A DNA stretch of 64,000 bases from Nymphaea colorata (taxonomy: Eukaryota; Streptophyta; Magnoliopsida; Nymphaeales; Nymphaeaceae), in NCBI RefSeq assembly GCF_008831285.2, contig NC_045147.1, forward strand, positions 24,328,981-24,392,980. The letters are read 5' to 3'. Of the stretch, positions 34,863 through 47,945 are shown piece after piece. The notes beneath the pieces were generated by a model. It made no database searches and was not told the origin of the DNA. It saw nothing but the letters and a program-made list of their open reading frames with translations. The first letter of the stretch is position 1. Every line of letters starts with the position of its first letter. The position numbers were made by a program, and so were the translations under genes.

Positions 34863-37800
34863 TGACCCATTTTATCCTCTGACCCTTTTTTTTCTCTTTC
34901 TTATTTATTTATTTATTTATTTTGACAACTATTCTTTCCACCCTAAGATTGGTGGATCGTATGGAGCGAAAGGGACTTGAACATCTATTCCCTTCCCGTG
35001 GGGGCCATTGTCATTCACTTTCATTGATTAGATGGAGGTGATCGGAGTTGTCAATTCCTAAAGTTGAGAATAATTCTAAAAAAATGATAATCGCTCCAAC
35101 TAAGAAGATATGGCGATGATAAGATGTTGAAAGGCGAATAAACTGGACTCTTTGTCTCTCTATCTCTCTCTCTCTTCGGGCAACCAGCCCTCTGCAATGA
35201 CATTGTCTTTGGCTATAGGGCATGTATCTTCTGGTGGCAGATTTGGATCACTCTGACAAATAACGTCTTCCATTGATTGCACATCTTTCGTGTGGAGTTT
35301 CTAGCGTTCGTGAATGCTCTTTTGCAAATAAATGTTTGTTTCTGGCTTTTCCACTATTTTTTTTATTTTGATTTTTTTTTTTAACTGTACTGTGGCATCC
35401 ATTACTTTTAGTTTTGTTTAATGCAAGTTCCTTTTTTTCTTGTTTCTCTCTTCCTCTCTAAATAAAAGTCGGATGCTGGTTGGAATTTGTAAGGTAGATT
35501 TGAAAACTTTGCTACACATGTATTTGTTTTTGAATACGCGATCTGCTATAAAATCTGATATGGTATTTAAGGTCCAAGTACACACGCTACCTCCTACTAC
35601 CAAAGGTCATGCATGTTCTTTCGTGCATATATGGCCTAAAATGGATTCACCTGTTCTCTTAATTATGTTGTAGTCGTGGAGGCAAAAGAGCCGATAAAAT
35701 GGAAATATATAACAAAATTTGAGGACAAGAGGTTTCCTAAGTATAAAAACAATCCGTAAAAAATAAACCGCAAAAACAAAAGCAGGAAGAAGAAATATAC
35801 AATACAATGCAAAGAAAAATAAAAGAAAAAGGAAAGACGGAGCGACACAGTTACCCAGCCGCAGACATACAGCGGCGCTTCAACCGAATGGCAAACTGGA
35901 CACCCTCCTGCACAAGACGAGCTACAGAATCTGGCGAAAAAAGTGTCCTTGAAGACTCTGTTGTTGCACTCTTCTCAAATGCGCCACCAAGTTAAAATGA
36001 GCCACAGTCTCTAGACATGACCTCAAGAAGGAGTCAGGTGGGGAAAGGACATAGAGAAGCTCAGACATTCTAAAAATTTTAATCAGCTTGACAAGATTGT
36101 CCTTTATGCGGCGGACTTAAAAGTGAAGTCTCACTGGAAATTTACAATCAAAATTTTCTTTAACACTCTCATGTACTTCGTTTCATTTTTTTTTCCTTCT
36201 TTAATTTTCCTTTTCACAACCATCCTCTTCACATTAAGATGTGTGGATCTTAAGAGTGGAAAAGGATTTGAAAATCTATTTTGATTTCATTTTGGGAGAA
36301 ATTTCACTCATCTCCCAAAGCCTCGTTTCCCTTAGTGGAAAAAGTGAGAATAATCCTGAAAATATAATAGCCAATAGGGGCGATTTCTTGTATTCTTCTA
36401 TTCTAATTCTGTGACAGTGAAAAACCCTATGCAAAAATCTTTGAATCTATGTTCCCTTATAGAGAGGGTCTCGTTCCTAACAGACAAGATGTGGAAACTT
36501 GAAAGTTAAGGGAACATGAAATAAAAGTGCATCTTTCAATAAAAATCATTGATGTCGATCCTTGGTGGCTCCTTCAATCTAGCACTTACACTAACAATGA
36601 CGTGTGTGGTCTTTTGCCCATCCATCCATTTACAACCAGCGATTGATCAGACATTTCTTTGTATGGTTCTATAAACGGAACTCTCTCTCTCTCTCTTCGA
36701 GCGATGGAGACAGCATGTAAGGTGAGAATGTTTGTTTAGCTAGTAGGACGTTTATGTAATAAATCTGGAGATGTATATAGTAGATCAAAGATAATAAAGT
36801 GACGTGGCGTTGTGACATACATGATTCAAAGTGTGCTGCTGCTTTTCGGTGAGCATGGCTTGCCTCAGTTACTGTTTTCTTAGCAGTAACTGTGCCGGGG
36901 GTTGTAGAAGCAGGGATTGATTGAGGATAGTAGATTAAAAAATCTCTTGCGACCACGCAATAAGGAATAGTAGTAGTACATGGGCGACCGAGTCCACTGG
37001 ATCATTGACACACCGCCTGAACTTACTGGTCCATGATTTTGGTCCAACCTGCACGCAAGCACCTTCTTTGAGACTTTCTCTATCAATGGGGAACATAGAT
37101 CTTCATTGATATTTCCTGGTCCAGATAAGAGCATTACAGTCCACTGTATATATATATATGTATGTTTTTCTCTTGGTGTGTAAGTGTCTGTGTATGTGTG
37201 TGTGAGAGGGTACAAGATGTCGAAACTTGAAAGTTATGGCCCATAAATTATGCTCTCTCTCGATCAACTGGCCTCTTTTTTTTTTTATAAGGCCCAAGTC
37301 AATGAATTGGGTCCACATTATGGGAACATGAAATAAAAGTGCCTCTTCCAATAAAAATCATTGATGTCGATCCTTGGTGACTCCTTCAACCTAGCACTTA
37401 CACTAACAATGACGTATGTGGTCTTGCCCATCCATCCATTTACGACCAGCGATTGATCAGACATTCCTTTGTATGGTCCTCATGACATTAATACCACAAA
37501 TTTGTTCTCGGTTAACTTGTGAGTGTAGAAAAACATAAAACAATAATAGAAAAGTTCTCAAAAGGATTAACATGGTGCATGTTTCCTTTTACCAACGGAA
37601 GTCCATCAGCCTTGAAATCCATAAAACATGTCCCTTCATTTTTACAAAGGTTTTCTACAACGATTTTCGAAGATTGCTCCTAAACAATAAGAGCTGTTAC
37701 AATAGATATTTGTCCTTCTTTGTTTATTTGATAACTATGACTACCTTTTCTTTTGAAAACTACCGCAATCTTCATCGACAACGATATCTCTGTCCTGATC

Positions 37801-39060
37801 TTAATAAAGAAGTGAGTGGTCTTTTATATGGTATGAAATATTTTTATATTGTATAGATACATGTACGTAATTACGGATTCTTTGATGGATTGAATCTGTA
37901 ATTACTCATAATATAAATGGTAGTGGTCCTTAGGGTCGTGCAGAGTTAAAACATCACTTTTTAGGATTGTCTCTTCCTCATATGAGAGAAACAACACGTG
38001 CTCATGCACAAAACATGGAAGATCTTACTGCGATCACACCATCCATTTGTTCAGAGGACCCAAAAAAGTTGTAAAAACCAGTCTCAAGACGTCAGATTTG
38101 ATATATATATATATATATATATATCTATGAAACTTGTGGCGCCCAAAATAAAAGGGTGTGTCTGGATGGCGAAGGAAATGGTCTTAGCCTCTTAGGTAAG
38201 TCCCTCCTACGGCATGAGAAAGCATTAATTTGTCTTCCAATTCATATGGTTTTCCCAATCAAATCTGGATGTCAAATATGTTGAAGACAATTTATGTAAA
38301 AAAGAAAGAGATGGTCAGTTAATAAGGTAGGATCAAAATAAAAGGAAATTCAAAATAGAGAAACAAAGCATTTTGGGTTTGTCTGACTACTATCCTCCAT
38401 GTAGCACTATGGCTCCCGCCTCATCCTAAGGATGTCGAGAATTGAGCTATATGAACGCTAGATCTCTACCACACTAACAGATTGAACTCGATCCGTTAAT
38501 GGTTCCCTTTGATAAATTGTACGAGTAACAGATGCAGTAGTACAGTTCTTCCACCACAGAGTGAAAAGCTTATACAGCGATTAGACTACCTCACTCTAAT
38601 CTCAGTTAATAAAAAATAACACACAATTTTAATAATCAAAATAATTAAAAAATGAGGCATAAAAGTTTCCTAAAATTAGGCGTGTAACATGATTAAGAAA
38701 TTACGATGTTTTCCTCTTCTTAAGACCAAGCTAATCTAGAATTAATTTTTAGCTAATCATGCATATTCCTGGAGAAGCGCAGAACAATCGTTTATTTGAA
38801 AATAAAGTGTTTCGTTTCTTGGGTTTTCCATCACCTAAACCAGCCTTTTGTTCATTTTAAGGGTAAACTGAGTCCCGAAAAAAACTGTATTCTCATTGTT
38901 CCACAAAGCCGTCTCCATCTCTGATCATTTATATATCCACATTAATTTATATATCCTTACAAAGGGAGAAAGAAAAGGTAAGGCATTTGATGCACTTAAC
39001 AGCTTGTGTTAACTCTTTTAAGGATATGTAACCCTAAAAACTTATTTTGAATATACGCGT
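34863..39060. other. Mosaic of short duplicated segments, no gene
   Basis: Pairs seen: 35220-35665 with 54110-54560; 36540-36665 with 37330-37470; 36988-37130 with 31525-31670; 37560-37830 with 54745-55000; 38070-38970 with 22905-23785. 36700-36890 is an orphan copy of the RALF 3' block. (TA)n occurs at about 38100-38125. Confidence 0.7.
36700..36890 (+). repeat. Orphan RALF 3' block
   Basis: It contains tttatgtaataaatctggagatg (AATAAA at 36758-36763) and the following cattgtgacatacatga...gagcatgg segment seen after the U-block RALF loci, but no RALF coding sequence lies upstream. It probably marks a deleted copy. Confidence 0.6.
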
Positions 39061-40445
39061 ATGACCTAGACTTCACCTTCACTTGGGTCTAACCAAAATC
39101 AATTTAGCTTAATTGAATTTCTCTTTGTGTTAAATCAATTTAATTTAATTGAACCACTTTTTGGGTTAAAATTTCATTCATTATTGTTCACAGGCATGTC
39201 AAAATCGTCCCTCTTTTATGTGGGGGTGAAGTTAAAGTCTCACGGGTATATGGCTCACCGTTTTTTATTTAGAAGCCATTTTGGCAACATGAACTGTTTG
39301 TTACTATTCATTTTTAAAAATGATTCATAGAACACTATAACTACCATAGAATATTTTATAAACTTATATCAATCTTTGAAGCAGATTCATAAAACCATAA
39401 CAAATTTCTGTTGTTGCTAGAACTCGATCTACTTGGAGCATTTCCCACCTTTTTTCTTTAGATCCTAAGCTAGGGCTTTCCGAACCTTTTTTTTTTGTAA
39501 CTCCCTCTTCTAGCTACTCGTTTTCTGTTTTTTGTTTTCTCTTTAACAAATTAATAACGTATAGGATGATGGGTCCTTAAGGATGAACAATAAAAAACAA
39601 CAAAATCTAATCCGATTTGAGAGCAGGTTCACTCGTTTCTCAAGGCCAAAGTTGAAGGTGACCATAATTGTGAAAATGTGACAGCCAAGGGAAAACTCCA
39701 ATTACAATTGCAAAGGCAAGATGTTGAAAGGCGGCCATGATAATAATTTGTCCTACAAAAATTGGACGGTCTCTTTCTCTCCCTCTCTCTTTTTCATCTC
39801 TCTCTTATACGGCCCAAAGTCAATTGACTTGCTGCCTATTAGAACCAAAAGATATCCCCATGCTATCTATTAATTAGAACCACAACTAATCAAGCATTTA
39901 TTTATTTATTGTGGAGGATATGTAGCTCCCCAATGCACAAATGCGTTCTTAGTTGACTCGGCAGTTGGACATGTCAACAGATAAGATTCGAATAGAATGT
40001 GCTCATCATCATATCTCAAATTTTCTATTCGAATATAAATAAATAAATGTTTATATCATATCGAAATTTGGATCCAAGTTCACAATTCAAATTCAATTTG
40101 TAACAGATTTTTAGTTTCACAGCCAAATTCAAGTCCAAATTCTAAACCGAACCTGAACCACATAATGATATGTCAAGAATAGATTTGAAAACGGATGGGT
40201 ATTAGATGCAGAATATTCAGAACAAAATTAGAATATGAATCTCATTGAATTTAATCCAATTTTTTATTAGACATTAAATTATGTTTCATATCTGACAATT
40301 TTAAAGCAGTTGGGCTTGATATCAACCTGAATTAGATCTATTGACTTTTATGTTAGCAGTGTACTGTTGATGAAATATTGATCCACTTGATTTTTACTCT
40401 TTTCCTTTCTATCATTAGATTTTTTCCTGATAAACAATCTATTGT
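39061..40445. repeat. A-block copy 3
   Basis: Colinear with A2 and A4, from cttcacttgggtctaacc to cctgataaacaatct. Non-coding. Confidence 0.85.
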
Positions 40446-41231
40446 TTTCAGCTCATCATGCAGATTGTTCGCGCGAGGCAAAAGGAATCGTTTATTTTGA
40501 AAAGTAATTTTTTTTTTGAAATTCCACTTCTAATTGTGTTTTTCTTCGTTTTAGCACCAACATCATCTTTTTAGCTAGCAGAGGTAGGCTGAGTCCAAAA
40601 ACTTTATCATCATTGTCTCTTGCATCCATTTTCTTCTTTTATCTTTAATCCGAATTTATCTTTACAAAGGGCGGAAAAGGCTTTTGACACACTTAACATT
40701 TTCGTCAGCTCTTCTAAGAGTTAAGCACGTTGTTTGTTGTGCCTCTTCACCTGGGATGGTGGTGAAAGTCCGTAACACAAAATGCACCTTTCTTTTAAGA
40801 GTGGACAAAGAAGGGGGAAATTGTTCTGAAATACTGTAAACAAGAAGAGTTTGCTTTCAAAATACACCCATAAGATGAAGACTATTATGAAAAAAAAAAC
40901 CAGCAAGAGAGATTCAATAGTGGGGAGAATGCCATGTTCTTAAAAAGAGTAACAGTTTATTACTGATTCATTAATGAACTTCAAAAGTATTTTATCAAAT
41001 TATTAATCTGCCCCAATTAAAAAATAACCACAAACCCTTCCCATTGCCATACACGGCCTTTCCAAGAACTAAGCTAACCTCTACGAGGACACGAGAAAAG
41101 GTGAAGGAACTAGCTTTTTTTGTTTTTTTTGACGGTAGGGCCTTGGAGCAACCACCGCGGCCTCCAGCATGAATGGGTGGTGGAGGTAGGCAGGCATGGT
41201 TAGCAGCGGGCAAAAATTAATAGAGAGGGAT
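40446..41231 (+). promoter_or_regulatory. Upstream region of RALF-like 41.2 kb gene, module displaced
   Basis: A segment at about 40855-40895 (ttcaaaatacacccataag...attatgaaaa) resembles the sequence that lies about 90 bp upstream of the other short genes, but here it is about 340 bp from the ATG. No TATAAA is present close to the start. This is an inference from weak similarity. Confidence 0.35.
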
Positions 41232-41471
41232 ATGAGGAACGGCAGCGGCGCCTACTGGAGACCGCTCAGATCGTTCGCCATCATCATCCTCGCCTTTTTG
41301 TTGCTCATATTTTCCGGAAACGCGCACGCCAGAAAGTCGGGGAGGCTTGATAAGGGACAATATATAGGCTACGGGTCCCTTACAAGGCCGCCGGCGGCGC
41401 CTCGGAGACAGAGTAGATGTACTGGTACTTGCTATCGTTTCCCTCCTGGGACGAGCGCACCGTTTCCATGA
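41232..41471 (+). CDS. RALFL: Short RALF-like peptide precursor with C-x3-C end
   Basis: Single-exon, 79 aa from the ATG at 41232, which aligns with the paralogue starts (MRNGSG); an in-frame ATG at 41196 would add 12 residues. Signal peptide to about A33 (FLLLIFSGNAHA), then RKSGRLDKGQ and YIGYGSL (44-50). Only two cysteines remain, C63 and C67, in RCTGTCYRF. This matches RCSGTCLRF of the long precursor at 62.0 kb and the same motif at 43.9 kb, not the C-x5-C of the other short genes. The end is PPGTSAPFP. The first RALF disulfide pair is absent. It may be a recombinant between the short and long types. Confidence 0.75.
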   Translation: MRNGSGAYWRPLRSFAIIILAFLLLIFSGNAHARKSGRLDKGQYIGYGSLTRPPAAPRRQSRCTGTCYRFPPGTSAPFP

Positions 41472-41894
41472 GCACGTACGCCCTTCCTTCACCCTTTGCG
41501 TACAAATGAATTATTTCTTCCATGTGAATATAAATTCCATTGGTTCTGTTTCAATGTATGATCTCGTCTCCGACTCCACAGATTTCCTCCTCCCCCGAGT
41601 TGTTCGATTGATTCCGAGTTTAAATACTTTTGTTGCATATATTAACACTTGCTCCTACGCTTTATTTTCATGCAGCCGATTATATCAAGCCGTAGCTTAG
41701 CTAGCATGGTTACCCTCGAAGAAAGGTTAAGACGCCCCTGTATCTGAATGGCCACGGTCTTCGGATGTTCGAGGAAAAAAGGAAAAAGAAAAAAGAGAAG
41801 AGTTTGCTGCAATAAAAAGGCGAGAGAAAAAAGTTGCCGCTCAGTTGCAAATTTACAAAACAAACAGGAAGCTGCTTGAGTCTTAGACCCTTCT

Positions 41895-41970
41895 TTCTTG
41901 CCTCAGGCATGTCATGTGCTAATTAAAGCTTGTTTACGTCGGACGTTCATGTAATAAATCTGGAGTATAT
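41895..41970 (+). terminator. Conserved 3' block with AATAAA, RALF-like 41.2 kb
   Basis: gcctcaggcatgtcatg...catgtaataaatctgg, with AATAAA at 41953-41958, follows the 41.2 kb gene at about 480 bp. Confidence 0.5.
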
Positions 41971-41999
41971 ATGTATATAGAGACTAGCTAAGAGGTATG

Positions 42000-43799
42000 A
42001 TGTTGTCTAAAGATTAAGAATAGAAAAGGAGAATGAAATACCAAGAGAGAGAGAGAATTACACCAGGCACATGATAACAAAGGTGAAACACCAAGAAAAT
42101 GATAGGCAACATGCCTATAACATGCCCTTTGTCCTTCAGTTTACCCACTGAGATAAGAAAATAAAGAGCGAACGGAAAGGCCTTGGATAGTCTGCATCTC
42201 TCAGGCTCACTCCTTTTCAACTGAGATTGTCCCTCAAACGCGAGTCCACTAAGGTGGAATCCAAGTAAGTCGGGATCTGGAAACCGTAGATCCGGGTCAC
42301 GGCGACCATTCACCGTCCTGTCCACACAAAACCAATGAAGAATTTTTGTTTTCCGGTCTGTCCACAAGGGAGAATGTAGCGAAATGGGTCACCCCGTACA
42401 TTGCTTGCAAACGGACAGCAACAATCCTGGTTGATTTTTACTTGTAACAAATGGCTTAGCCCTACGTGCTAAAAAGTACTGTCCTGAACCCTTCTTCCGT
42501 TTACAAGTTCTATTGCATCAATGAGAACAAATCAGTGGCAGGCGTTTTCAGTATCTTTGAAACCGGGAAGCGTTGTTGAAATAACATTTGGCGTAAAACC
42601 CTCAAAGCCATGTGTTTATGTTTCCAAGGTTCTAACCTGTTACCTACAGTACACACTTTAGCGTGAATGTTGTTCAAAGCCATGTGTTTATGTTTCCAAG
42701 GTTCTAACCAGTGTAGGTGGACCTACTGTACTCACTTGAATGTCCTTCTTAGTGCAGTTTAGATAAATAATGCATGGAATGTGACACCACCAACCACTTG
42801 GATGCACGGAAACTAAACTATGTACGAGAACTTTCTGTGCTTCACTTTTTGTGGAAGAGATGAATATCTTTCCAGTACTAATTTTGTTCCACGATCAGGT
42901 TCTTGAATACAGTCGCTCATAAATATTAGTCATTTTTCAAATTCGTCTTCCCTTTCCAAGTTCATTTACGTAGGGCCGCATTCGTGCAGCAGTTTTCCGT
43001 AACCTGGACAAATTCATTTTGGATGTCATACTGGGTTGAAGCGCTCAAAAATCAACCAGATTTGAAAACGGAAGAAGTTTTATTTTCCAATTAGGATGGT
43101 TTTTGAAATAAGTTTTACTAAAAAGTTAGAGACATAGCATTTGGGCTTGGAACTTCAAACTTATTACGTGCACACTGCTAAATAGGGCACTCTACCTGAT
43201 CTCCAAATGAGTGCAGGCTTAGGTCAGCAGTAAATCTGCCCCGTTGATAAAGCTGTCAAATGATTATCCCTCTTTCTGTCTCTCAATTTTCTTCCGGGAC
43301 CAGACTGTGACCTGACGACGACTTGCGCGATATACTACACAATGAGAAGATAAGATTTTCACGGCCGGCAGCTGTAACCTACAGTTCTAAACCAATTCCT
43401 GTACTGGCGTTGTTGGCAGTTCCCAGTCATACATAATAAAATAAGTTAAGTAAATTCAAAATGAACAATGCAAATATAATTTTAACATGAGTAATTAACT
43501 ATTCCTGTTGAACCATTGGAAATTCGATCGCCGATTATGTTTCTCATTCAATATCTGGAATCCGTGGGTAATACAGAGAATTAATCAAATAAATATAAAA
43601 TCCTTCTTATGTAAATTTTTAAAAAAAATTATTTGTCAAATACAAAAGTTTTGAAAAATGATAATGTGGTCCGTGTCAAAATTTAAAAACTTTTTTAATT
43701 CAAACATAAAAAATTTCTAATTTGGCCTTTCACTTTACGTGTGTTGGCCAAAGCCATCAAAAAATAATATGTGGACCGTGCAAGTAGCCATCTCTCGCC
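42000..43799. other. Intergenic, no gene seen
   Basis: It holds a spaced direct repeat at 42603-42710. No coding or mobile sequence is recognisable. Confidence 0.5.
42603..42710. repeat. Direct repeat, about 35 bp, period 72
   Basis: The unit beginning caaagccatgtgtttatg occurs at 42603 and 42675 and continues identically through ccaaggttctaacc in both copies. Confidence 0.9.
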
Positions 43800-44252
43800 T
43801 ATATATGCCAAGTTAGGCGAGACATGCCGGGTTGTTGATTAGAGAGAGGAAGAGAGAGAGAGAGATGGGGGTACGCCCCCACACGAATTTGCAGCTTTGT
43901 CTTAAGTTTGGTGGTGCTGTTGCTGGGGGCGGCGGGCTGGGAGGTAGGAGAAGCAGGGGAGGAGTTGACGATGGGGCAGGTGGAGCGGCAGCTGGCTGCA
44001 GGGTGGTTGGAGTGTGGAGGTGATTCGAAGGGCGCCGGGTGCTTTTCCGACGAGGAGGAGTTCGCGCTGGACTCTCAGACCAACCGAATGCTGCAGAGCC
44101 GTAACGCGTACCTCAGTTATCTGGTGCAGAAAAAGGACGGTGTGCCGTGCGTGATCCATGGTCGTTCTTACACCAAATGCGGATCCCCAGCCACCTCTGT
44201 CTTCAAATATACTCGCTGCTCTGGCACCTGCCTTCGTGTTCCCTCACAGTAG
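43800..44252 (+). pseudogene. RALFL: Long divergent RALF precursor without an in-frame start
   Basis: From 43908 the frame matches the intact 62.0 kb precursor nearly throughout: LLLGAAGWEVGEAG, QVERQL, ECGGDSKGAGCFSDEEEF, ALDSQTNRML, AYLSYL. The mature end has four cysteines (VPC, TKC, TRC, GTC) and ends CLRVPSQ. The ATG at 43865 follows a GA-rich leader like that of its paralogue. However, it is 46 nt rather than 48 nt from the shared GTGGTGCTG, so it is out of frame. The only upstream in-frame ATG (43824) meets TGA after four codons. A TATATAT box lies at 43800-43806. The mature part looks conserved, so a non-AUG start, an unseen exon or a sequencing error in this stretch is possible. Confidence 0.65.
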
Positions 44253-47200
44253 ATCATTGAATCCAAGGCTGCCAGGCGTTCAACCCCTCCAGCTTATGTA
44301 CCTGGCGTTGAGTCGGTCTTCTCTTTCTCTTACTGGTATGTGCTACTTAGAGTCTGCATCTTCCTGCGGCTCGCAAAGTACTTTATTGTGGCACGGGAAG
44401 AATGTATACGTCGTGTTTCAAATATATCAATGTTAACGTGCCGCATGTTTAAGAAGCGATAGCCAGAGCTCTTCTCTCTCTAGCGATAAGAAGCGACCGC
44501 AAAAAAAACGCCAGTGCTCTCATATCTTAAGGGGTACTAATAAATATAAATAAGCAAATAGTTAAAGGCCTTTATATGAAAATAAAAAATTTTTATAGGG
44601 TTGGTCATGCGCTGCTCACACTTGCCAACATGACATGCAGCTCCTCCACCACTGAAGACATCCACTACCTCGTGAGTTGCATTTGCAACATTCGTCTTTC
44701 TCTTCCCAAATCCGCAACTATAAATGGTGAAAAGGTAAAGATAATTTCATAAGTAATCAAACTACAGCAACAAAAAGAAGTGCAAATACGTTCGACCAAA
44801 ATGTCAATGAAAGAAGAAAATGAATGTTAAAATGGAATTTTTTTAAAAAAAAATCTAAGTATGTTAGGGCTAGAAGATCCCAATTGCACACCTCGAGGAA
44901 GAAAATTTTATATCAAATCTTCATTTTACGAGCATGAGTATTCCATTATAGTATGCTTAATCTTATCGTAGCGTGCATCATAAGACTTAAGTTTTGCGAC
45001 TGTAGTTTTATTAAAAGGTCGTTGTTTTTTCTTTTGCAAGGTAAGCTAAGTCGGATCAATTAACTGCTAATTATATGTTCATTTGATGTAATTGCAAGCG
45101 CAACTATGGACGAAAAAGAACGAATCTGAAAAGGAAAGGATAGACAAATTAAGCCATGATGATTAATGGACGATTGCGAGAAAATTGTTTTGATTAAAGC
45201 AACTTGCAACAAAGAATTTTCTGAAAGCAAAGGAAAGAGAGGCAGATGACGATTAGGACCTATTTTGGAGATTAACGAGGGCTAATGTACCGTTTGGACC
45301 TAGACTTCACCTTCACTTGGGTCTAACCAAAATCAATTTAGCTTAATTGAATTTCTCTTTGTGTTAAATCAATTTAATTTAATTGAACAACTTTTTGGGT
45401 TAAAATTTCATTCATTATTGCTCACAGGCATGTCAAAGTCGTCCCTCTTTTATGTGGGGTTGAAGTTAAAGTCTCACGGGTATGGCTCAACTGTTTTTAT
45501 TTAGAAGCCATTTTGGAAACAGTAACCACTTGCTACTATTCATTCTTAGAGATGATTCATAAAACACTATAACTATAAGAGTATTTCATGAATTTATTTC
45601 AATCTTTAAAGCAGATTCACAAAACGGCAACAAATTGCTGCTGTTGCTAGATGTCGATCCCCTTGGAGCATTTTTCACCATTTTTCTTTACACCATAAGC
45701 TAGGGCATTCCGACTTCTTTTTCATTTTTTTTTACTCCCTTGCCTAGCTACTCATTTTTTGTTTTCTGTTTTCTCTTTAACACATTAATATCGTATAGGA
45801 TGGTGGGTCTTAAGGATGAAAGAGAAAAAAAAAAACTACAAAATATCATCCAATTTGAGACCAGGTTCACTCGTTTCTCAAAGCCAAAGTTGAAGATGAC
45901 AATAATTGTGAAAATATGACAGCCAAGGGAAAACTCCAATTACAATTGCAAAGACATGATGTTGAAAGGCGGCTACGATATTAATTTGGCCTACAAAAAT
46001 TGGACTCTCTCTCTCTCTCTCTCTTATACGGCCGAAAATCAATTGACTTAAAGTCAATGAAATAAAAGATAGAAGTGCCTTCTTCAGTAAAATGCTTGGC
46101 GTTTTCGTTATCACTGCACCGAAAAGCAAGTTTGCGGTCCGGTCTCCCCATACCATCTATTCTATTCTATTAATTCGAACCACAACTAATCAAGCATTTA
46201 TTTATTTATTTATTGTGGAGGATATGTAGCTCTCCAATGCACAAATGTGTTCTTAGTTGACTCGGCAGTTGGACACGTCAACAGATAAGATTCGAATAGA
46301 ATGTGCTCATCATCATATCTCAAATTTTCTATTCGAATATAAATAAATAAAAGTTTATATCATATCGAAATTTGAATCCAAGTTCACAATTCAAATTCAA
46401 TTTGAAACCCATTTTTAGTTTCATAGCCAAATTCAAGTCCAAATTCTAAACCGAACCTGAACCACATAATGATATGTCAAGAATAGATTTGAAAACGGAT
46501 GGGTATTAGATGCAGAATATTCAGAACAAAATTAGAATATGAATCTCATTGAATTTAATCCAATTTTTTATTAGACATTAAATTAGTATTCATATCTGAC
46601 AATTTTTAAGCAGTTGGGCTTGATATCAACCTGAATTAGATCTATTGACTTTTTTGTTAGCAGTGTACTGTTGATGAAATATTGATCCGTTTGATTTTTA
46701 CTCTTTTCCTTTCTGTCATCAGATTTTTCCTGATAAACAATCTTTCCTATTGAGATTTCCATTGTAGCCATTGGTTTAGGACAATTCAACCTTCCATAAC
46801 ATTGAAACAGTTTCGTCCTTCTTAATTTGAAACGTTTCATCTAATCTAGGTTAGCTATTAACCCATACATATTATTTGTAAAAAGAAACATGAGTAATGC
46901 ATTTATTATTTTCCATTCATACACACAAGAAAAATATCATCTAGGATGGTGGGTGGTTCAAAAGAAGTGCAAAAAATTTGAGGCTGACATTCATTTGTTT
47001 CTCAAGGTCTTGCGGAAGGTGACAATAATTGTGCAAAGCTACAAGACGTTGAAAGGCGGCTAGGATAAAAAAAGCGCCTCTTTCAGTAAAATGTTTGACG
47101 TCTTCCTTCCTTGTCACTGCACTGAGAAGGAAGTTTGCGGGTCTCCCCCATCCATTAATCACAACCACAACCAATCAAGCATTCTATTCTATTCCATGTG

Positions 47201-47510
47201 GAAGATGTAGCTCTTTAAGACACAAATTTGTTTTCAGTTGACGCGGCATAGATTTGTCGATTCGAATAGCGTCTACTCATTATCGTATCTCAAATATTCA
47301 CATATTTAGATTCCAATATGAACAAATAAAAAATTTATTCCATACGTGAAATTGAATCCAACTTCACAATCCAAATCCATTCTCAAAGCAATTTTTAGAT
47401 TCACAACAGAGTTTGAAACCAAATTTTAAACTGAACCTGAACCACATTTTGATATGTGAAGAATAGAGTTCAAATGGATGAGCGTTAGACGTTCAATATG
47501 TAGAACAAAA
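44253..47510. repeat. RALF 3' flank, duplicated block and A-block copy 4
   Basis: 44253-44440 matches the 3' flank of the 62.0 kb RALF (atccaaggctgccaggc, tgtgctacttagagtctgc). 44510-45285 pairs with 32.6-33.4 kb. 45285-47100 is A-block copy 4. 47215-47500 is a more diverged A-like segment. No gene is supported. Confidence 0.75.
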
Positions 47511-47945
47511 TTAGATTCAAGACCAGATTCTTCTAATACATGAGATTGCTAACTCTTTGCAGAAACCATGGAGATCATTTTCATCTGTAGAAGTATCAGT
47601 CTAGGACTCTTCTGTGCAGATGATACGGCGCTAGTAAGTAATGCTGATTTGGAGTCCATTAGATGCATCAAATAGACATTATTTGAATTTGATATTGGCG
47701 CTGGTTTAATTATAAATCCCCCTAAGACTTCAGTTATTTCATTCCATGTCGAGGAAGGACAATGTAATTTGTTAACTTGAGAGTTGGGCAGCTCAAGGGC
47801 TAATCTTCCTGTCCAATATCTTGGTCTGCCTTTATTTGTGGGAAAGCTGAAAGTGGAGTTTTGCGGACCATTAACAGGCATTTGGCTTGCTGGAAAAGAC
47901 GATTTTTGCCAACAACAGGACGGTGGATACACTTGAAAGTTTCCG
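47511..47945 (+). mobile_element. LINE reverse-transcriptase fragment, internally deleted
   Basis: It encodes FCADDTALVSNAD (about 47610-47648), matching the (F/Y)xADD active-site motif of LINE reverse transcriptases. Downstream is the LxLPLFVGKLKVEF...HLACWK region typical of plant L1-type elements, with frame breaks. It is colinear with the longer copy at 55.36 kb but lacks about 300 bp between the left end and the xADD motif. Confidence 0.8.

Noticed and set aside
47549-47932. 127-aa minus-strand open frame
   Set aside because: It is the antisense of the LINE fragment, whose sense strand carries the ADD motif.
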